Below, in pieces: positions 6,282 through 7,924 of a stretch of DNA of 7,924 nucleotides. Source of the DNA: UBA10161 sp964581105 (lineage in GTDB: Archaea; Micrarchaeota; Micrarchaeia; Anstonellales; Anstonellaceae); NCBI GenBank assembly GCA_964581105.1, contig CAZOMB010000030.1, forward strand, positions 1 through 7,924, given 5' to 3'. Made by a program: the position numbers and the translations under genes. The notes below the pieces were generated by a model that ran no database searches, was not told where the DNA came from, and was given only the letters and a program-made list of their open reading frames with translations. The stretch's first letter is position 1, and each line of letters opens with the position of its first letter.

Positions 6282-6535
6282 TATACTGGAGGTAAAAACT
6301 GCTCAAAGAACGGCGTTTTGATAGCGATTATTGCGTGAGATACGGCGTTTTAGCTGCTCAAAGTTCTTTATAAACGATTGAGCAGCTCTGGACTTTGCCG
6401 CAGCTTTGCGCAGCTCCGCAGGTAGTATATATTGGAGCCGAAAGCTGCGCAAAGAATGAAAGTTTGGATAGACATTTCCAAGCAAGAATCAACGTTTGAG
6501 CTGCGGCAAGAAGTTTATATACGATTGCGCAGCTC
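6282..6535 (+). repeat. Diverged tandem duplication, period 146-147 bp
   Basis: Segment 6282-6388 is repeated at 6428-6535. Landmarks keep a constant offset: TGGAG 6287/6433 and GCKCAAAGAA 6301/6447 (146 bases); GATAG 6320/6467, AGCTGC 6352/6499, TTTATA 6367/6514, ACGATTG 6374/6521 and GCAGCTC 6382/6529 (147 bases). Sequence between landmarks has diverged strongly. The duplication explains the two-plus-two arrangement of the palindromic units. Confidence 0.7.
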
Positions 6536-6550
6536 CGCCTAGCTGCGCAA
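6525..6550. repeat. Perfect 10-bp hairpin next to the recombinase 3' end
   Basis: TTGCGCAGCT (6525-6534), a 6-base loop, then AGCTGCGCAA (6541-6550). Read from the minus strand, it lies beyond the recombinase stop and T tract. It may add to termination or simply be two sites of the binding array facing each other. Confidence 0.55.
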
Positions 6551-6553
6551 CTC

Positions 6554-6562
6554 AAAAAAAAA
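6554..6562 (-). terminator. T-tract terminator of the recombinase gene
   Basis: Nine A on the plus strand give nine T on the minus strand, starting four bases after the recombinase stop codon (complement of 6567-6569). Archaeal RNA polymerase terminates at such T runs, and a stable hairpin follows. Confidence 0.55.
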
Positions 6563-6566
6563 GAAA

Positions 6567-7763
6567 TTACTCCAGCAATTCCTTGTCCAGTCCCATTTCA
6601 AGCATTTTCTTCACCAAAAGGGACTTCACTTCCGGATCTTGAATTAAAATGTTCAGCAGCCCGTTTGCCTGCCTGTTGGGGTCATTGATGACAAGCCTCT
6701 CGTCAAAGGGGTTGCCGCACTTGCCGCAGAAAGATTGAGTGGGCGAATTCCTTTCCTTGCAGCGGGAGCAGATTTTGAGGTCAAGCTTGGGCTCTTTCTC
6801 AACTGGTTTGTCTTTCATTGAATACATTTGAAGGAGAGTCGAATCAACGTCCCTGCCGGACAGATGTACGTAAGTGGCAGCCATCTCGCTGCCCTGCGTC
6901 CAGCCGAAATATTCTTTCATTTGTGCTTCAGTAAGTTTTGAAGCCAGAGAAGTTGCCCGGCTGTGCCTGAACAGGTGTGGGTAAATTCTCTTCTTTATAC
7001 CGCTTGCCTTGCTTGCCCGCCTCAGCATGGCGAGTATTGAAGGGTAGGAGCAAGGAACTGGCTGGTATCTTGCTAATCTTGCAGGCCACAAAGGCGCGTC
7101 AGGGTTGTTTTTATCCGGGTGCTCCTGAAGCCACTGGCCCAATACCTGAGCACTTGCGATTATACGAACCCTGCGGCTGCCAGTCTTGCCATTCACTATC
7201 AACACGACACCATAATTGTCGAACTGGACGTTTTTCAGCTTGAGGTAGAGCAATTCACCTATGCGGCAGCCTGACTCGTATAATGCCAAAATAAGCGCCT
7301 TGTCACGCGAATTGGTGGTGCTGTTGGCGAGCTTTTGTGCCTCTTCAACTGTCAGCAATTCCTCTGGGAGTTTGTGCTTTTCATTTTTCAGCCTTGGCTT
7401 GAGCCATTTTATGACCTTTGGGAAGTCTTCATCGTTGCCTTTGAGCCATTTGTAGAACATTTTGAGCACAATTTTGAAGTCGTAGCGCGTGTACTCGGAA
7501 TAGTTTTTGGAGTCAATCTCGGTAACCAAGCGTATGAGGTCGGTCTTTGTCGCCTTGGAAAAGTCCTTGTTGAGCCACTGCGCCAGAAAACGAATGCAAT
7601 ACATGCACTTAACAACCCGTAGTTTGCCTGAGCCCTTGGCAAGCCGCATCCTTGCAAAATTCTCAATTTGCTTTTTTGTTTTCGCGGCAAGGGGCGAAGC
7701 CTTCAGTATGGCTATCGCTTTCTCGAAGTTGGTTTGGGATTTGTACATCACGAATTCGTTCAT
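6567..7763 (-). CDS. Tyrosine recombinase (integrase, Xer-like) with C-terminal zinc ribbon
   Basis: A 398-residue site-specific recombinase that cuts and rejoins DNA through a 3'-phosphotyrosine link. The N-terminal helical SAM-like DNA-binding domain spans about residues 12-122 (RFLAQWL, then YKWLKG). The catalytic domain, about 133-310, has the full active site: R167 in SGCRIGE, K193 in NGKTG, H263 and R266 in HLFRH, W288 in FGW, and nucleophile Y298 in ATYVH. A zinc ribbon follows, C332-x2-C335 and C346-x2-C349, then a helical tail. Archaeal integrases of this size with an added zinc ribbon are known; ordinary Xer proteins are nearer 280-300 residues, so the tail is an extension. All catalytic residues are present, so it is probably active. 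A TATA box about 28 bases upstream and no ribosome binding site indicate a leaderless start at 7763. It lies about 64 bases inside direct repeat R3, the usual position of an integrase beside its att site. Confidence 0.93.
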   Translation of the reverse strand: MNEFVMYKSQTNFEKAIAILKASPLAAKTKKQIENFARMRLAKGSGKLRVVKCMYCIRFLAQWLNKDFSKATKTDLIRLVTEIDSKNYSEYTRYDFKIVLKMFYKWLKGNDEDFPKVIKWLKPRLKNEKHKLPEELLTVEEAQKLANSTTNSRDKALILALYESGCRIGELLYLKLKNVQFDNYGVVLIVNGKTGSRRVRIIASAQVLGQWLQEHPDKNNPDAPLWPARLARYQPVPCSYPSILAMLRRASKASGIKKRIYPHLFRHSRATSLASKLTEAQMKEYFGWTQGSEMAATYVHLSGRDVDSTLLQMYSMKDKPVEKEPKLDLKICSRCKERNSPTQSFCGKCGNPFDERLVINDPNRQANGLLNILIQDPEVKSLLVKKMLEMGLDKELLE

Positions 7764-7786
7764 GGATCCCTGTCCTGCTCTGAGTA

Positions 7787-7796
7787 GTATTTATAG
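7787..7796 (-). promoter_or_regulatory. TATA box of the recombinase gene (leaderless)
   Basis: On the minus strand this reads CTATAAATAC, a near-ideal archaeal TATA box centred about 28 bases before the ATG at 7763. The promoter lies between the gene and repeat R3, so it would move with the element. Confidence 0.65.
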
Positions 7797-7826
7797 TTAG
7801 CCGAGACGCTTGACGAGTGGAAGTCA

Positions 7827-7882
7827 GGTGCGTGACGAAAGTTAGCGGTAAGACTAGTGTATCATACAAAATGCAGGGGGAG
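7827..7882 (+). repeat. Direct repeat R3, candidate att site (right end of element)
   Basis: Matches R2 (3453-3508) without gaps at 45 of 56 positions, including a perfect 22-bp stretch at 7861-7882. It lies upstream of the recombinase gene and in the same orientation as R2. Identity ends at 7882: R2 continues CAACCC and R3 continues GGATTT, a boundary consistent with an element/flank junction. Confidence 0.7.
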
Positions 7883-7924
7883 GGATTTTTGGGCAAGAAC
7901 CTTTTCCAGTTTTTGGTGAAGCTT
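7871..7924 (+). CDS. Possible start of a gene running off the right edge
   Basis: ATG at 7871 opens a frame of 18 codons to the window end (MQGEGFLGKN, then a hydrophobic-basic stretch). No TATA box or ribosome binding site is visible upstream. The same ATG in R2 opens a frame that stops after ten codons. If real, repeat R3 supplies the first codons of this gene. Too little is visible to judge. Confidence 0.2.
   Translation, partial: MQGEGFLGKNLFQFLVKL

Larger units (their letters stand above)
6249..6550. repeat. Array of inverted TTGMGCAGCT / AGCTGCKCAA sites around TATA-like cores
   Basis: Eleven copies or close variants lie here: plus orientation at 6249, 6260, 6378, 6395 (one inserted base), 6406 and 6525; minus orientation at 6297, 6352, 6443, 6499 (one inserted base) and 6541. 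They pair as inverted repeats around TATA-like sequences: 6352-6361 with 6378-6387 (10 bp perfect, around TTTATAAA), 6404-6415 with 6443-6454 (12 bp perfect, around TATATAT), and 6498-6509 with 6525-6535 (around TTTATATA). The array stops just before the recombinase gene's 3' end. The first six bases, TTGMGC, also begin the upstream iteron motif, so the two arrays may be bound by the same protein. Confidence 0.7.

Noticed and set aside
5985..6550. CRISPR array
   Set aside because: Repeats are only about 10 bp, irregularly spaced, in both orientations, and there are no uniform spacers or cas genes.
6303..6555. Minus-strand open frames rich in Ala, Cys and Ser
   Set aside because: Their repetitive content simply reflects translation of the GCAGCT repeats; the two overlap each other in different frames.
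7827..7900. tRNA gene or tRNA 3' fragment at repeat R3
   Set aside because: GCAGGGGGAGGGATTT resembles a reversed acceptor/T-arm, but no T-loop consensus or pairing T stem follows and no cloverleaf can be drawn on either strand.

Overview
The window looks archaeal. Most genes have a TATA-like box about 25-29 bp upstream of the start codon and no ribosome binding site, as in leaderless archaeal transcripts. Three starts instead follow GGAGGTG-type Shine-Dalgarno sequences. The gene families also fit: two Lrp/AsnC-type regulators built as tandem double modules, and a tyrosine recombinase with a C-terminal zinc ribbon. The small, tightly packed genes and cysteine-rich unknown proteins would suit a DPANN-like lineage, but the lineage cannot be fixed from this sequence.

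Layout, left to right. (1) 1-1509, minus strand: two tandem paralogous cysteine-rich proteins of unknown function joined by an ATGA start/stop overlap; the second runs off the left edge. (2) 1510-1627: a divergent promoter region with a perfect 9-bp inverted repeat whose arms touch both core promoters. (3) 1628-2641, plus: double-module Lrp-type regulator. (4) 2727-3440, plus: small SAM-dependent methyltransferase-like protein with an N-terminal Cys cluster. (5) 3568-4554, minus: second double-module Lrp-type regulator, divergent from (6) 4672-5913, plus: a 413-residue, mostly helical protein I do not recognise. (7) 5914-6566: a gene-free, highly repetitive stretch. It starts with direct iteron-like copies of TTGVGCKTAA, then carries inverted pairs of TTGMGCAGCT/AGCTGCKCAA around TATA-like cores, partly as a diverged 147-bp tandem duplication. 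(8) 6567-7763, minus: tyrosine recombinase with the full catalytic set. (9) 7764-7924: its promoter, a repeat, and possibly the start of another gene at the right edge.

The main inference is that 3453-7882 may be an integrative element. A 56-bp direct repeat (45/56 identical, with a 22-bp perfect core) lies at 3453-3508 and 7827-7882. The recombinase gene sits just inside the right copy, and regulator, unknown protein and iteron-like array lie between the copies. A related repeat at 2613-2657 matches 3495-3538, so the methyltransferase gene is also bracketed by direct repeats, as if it were a second, smaller module. Mobility, att function and an origin role for the array are inferred from layout, not shown.
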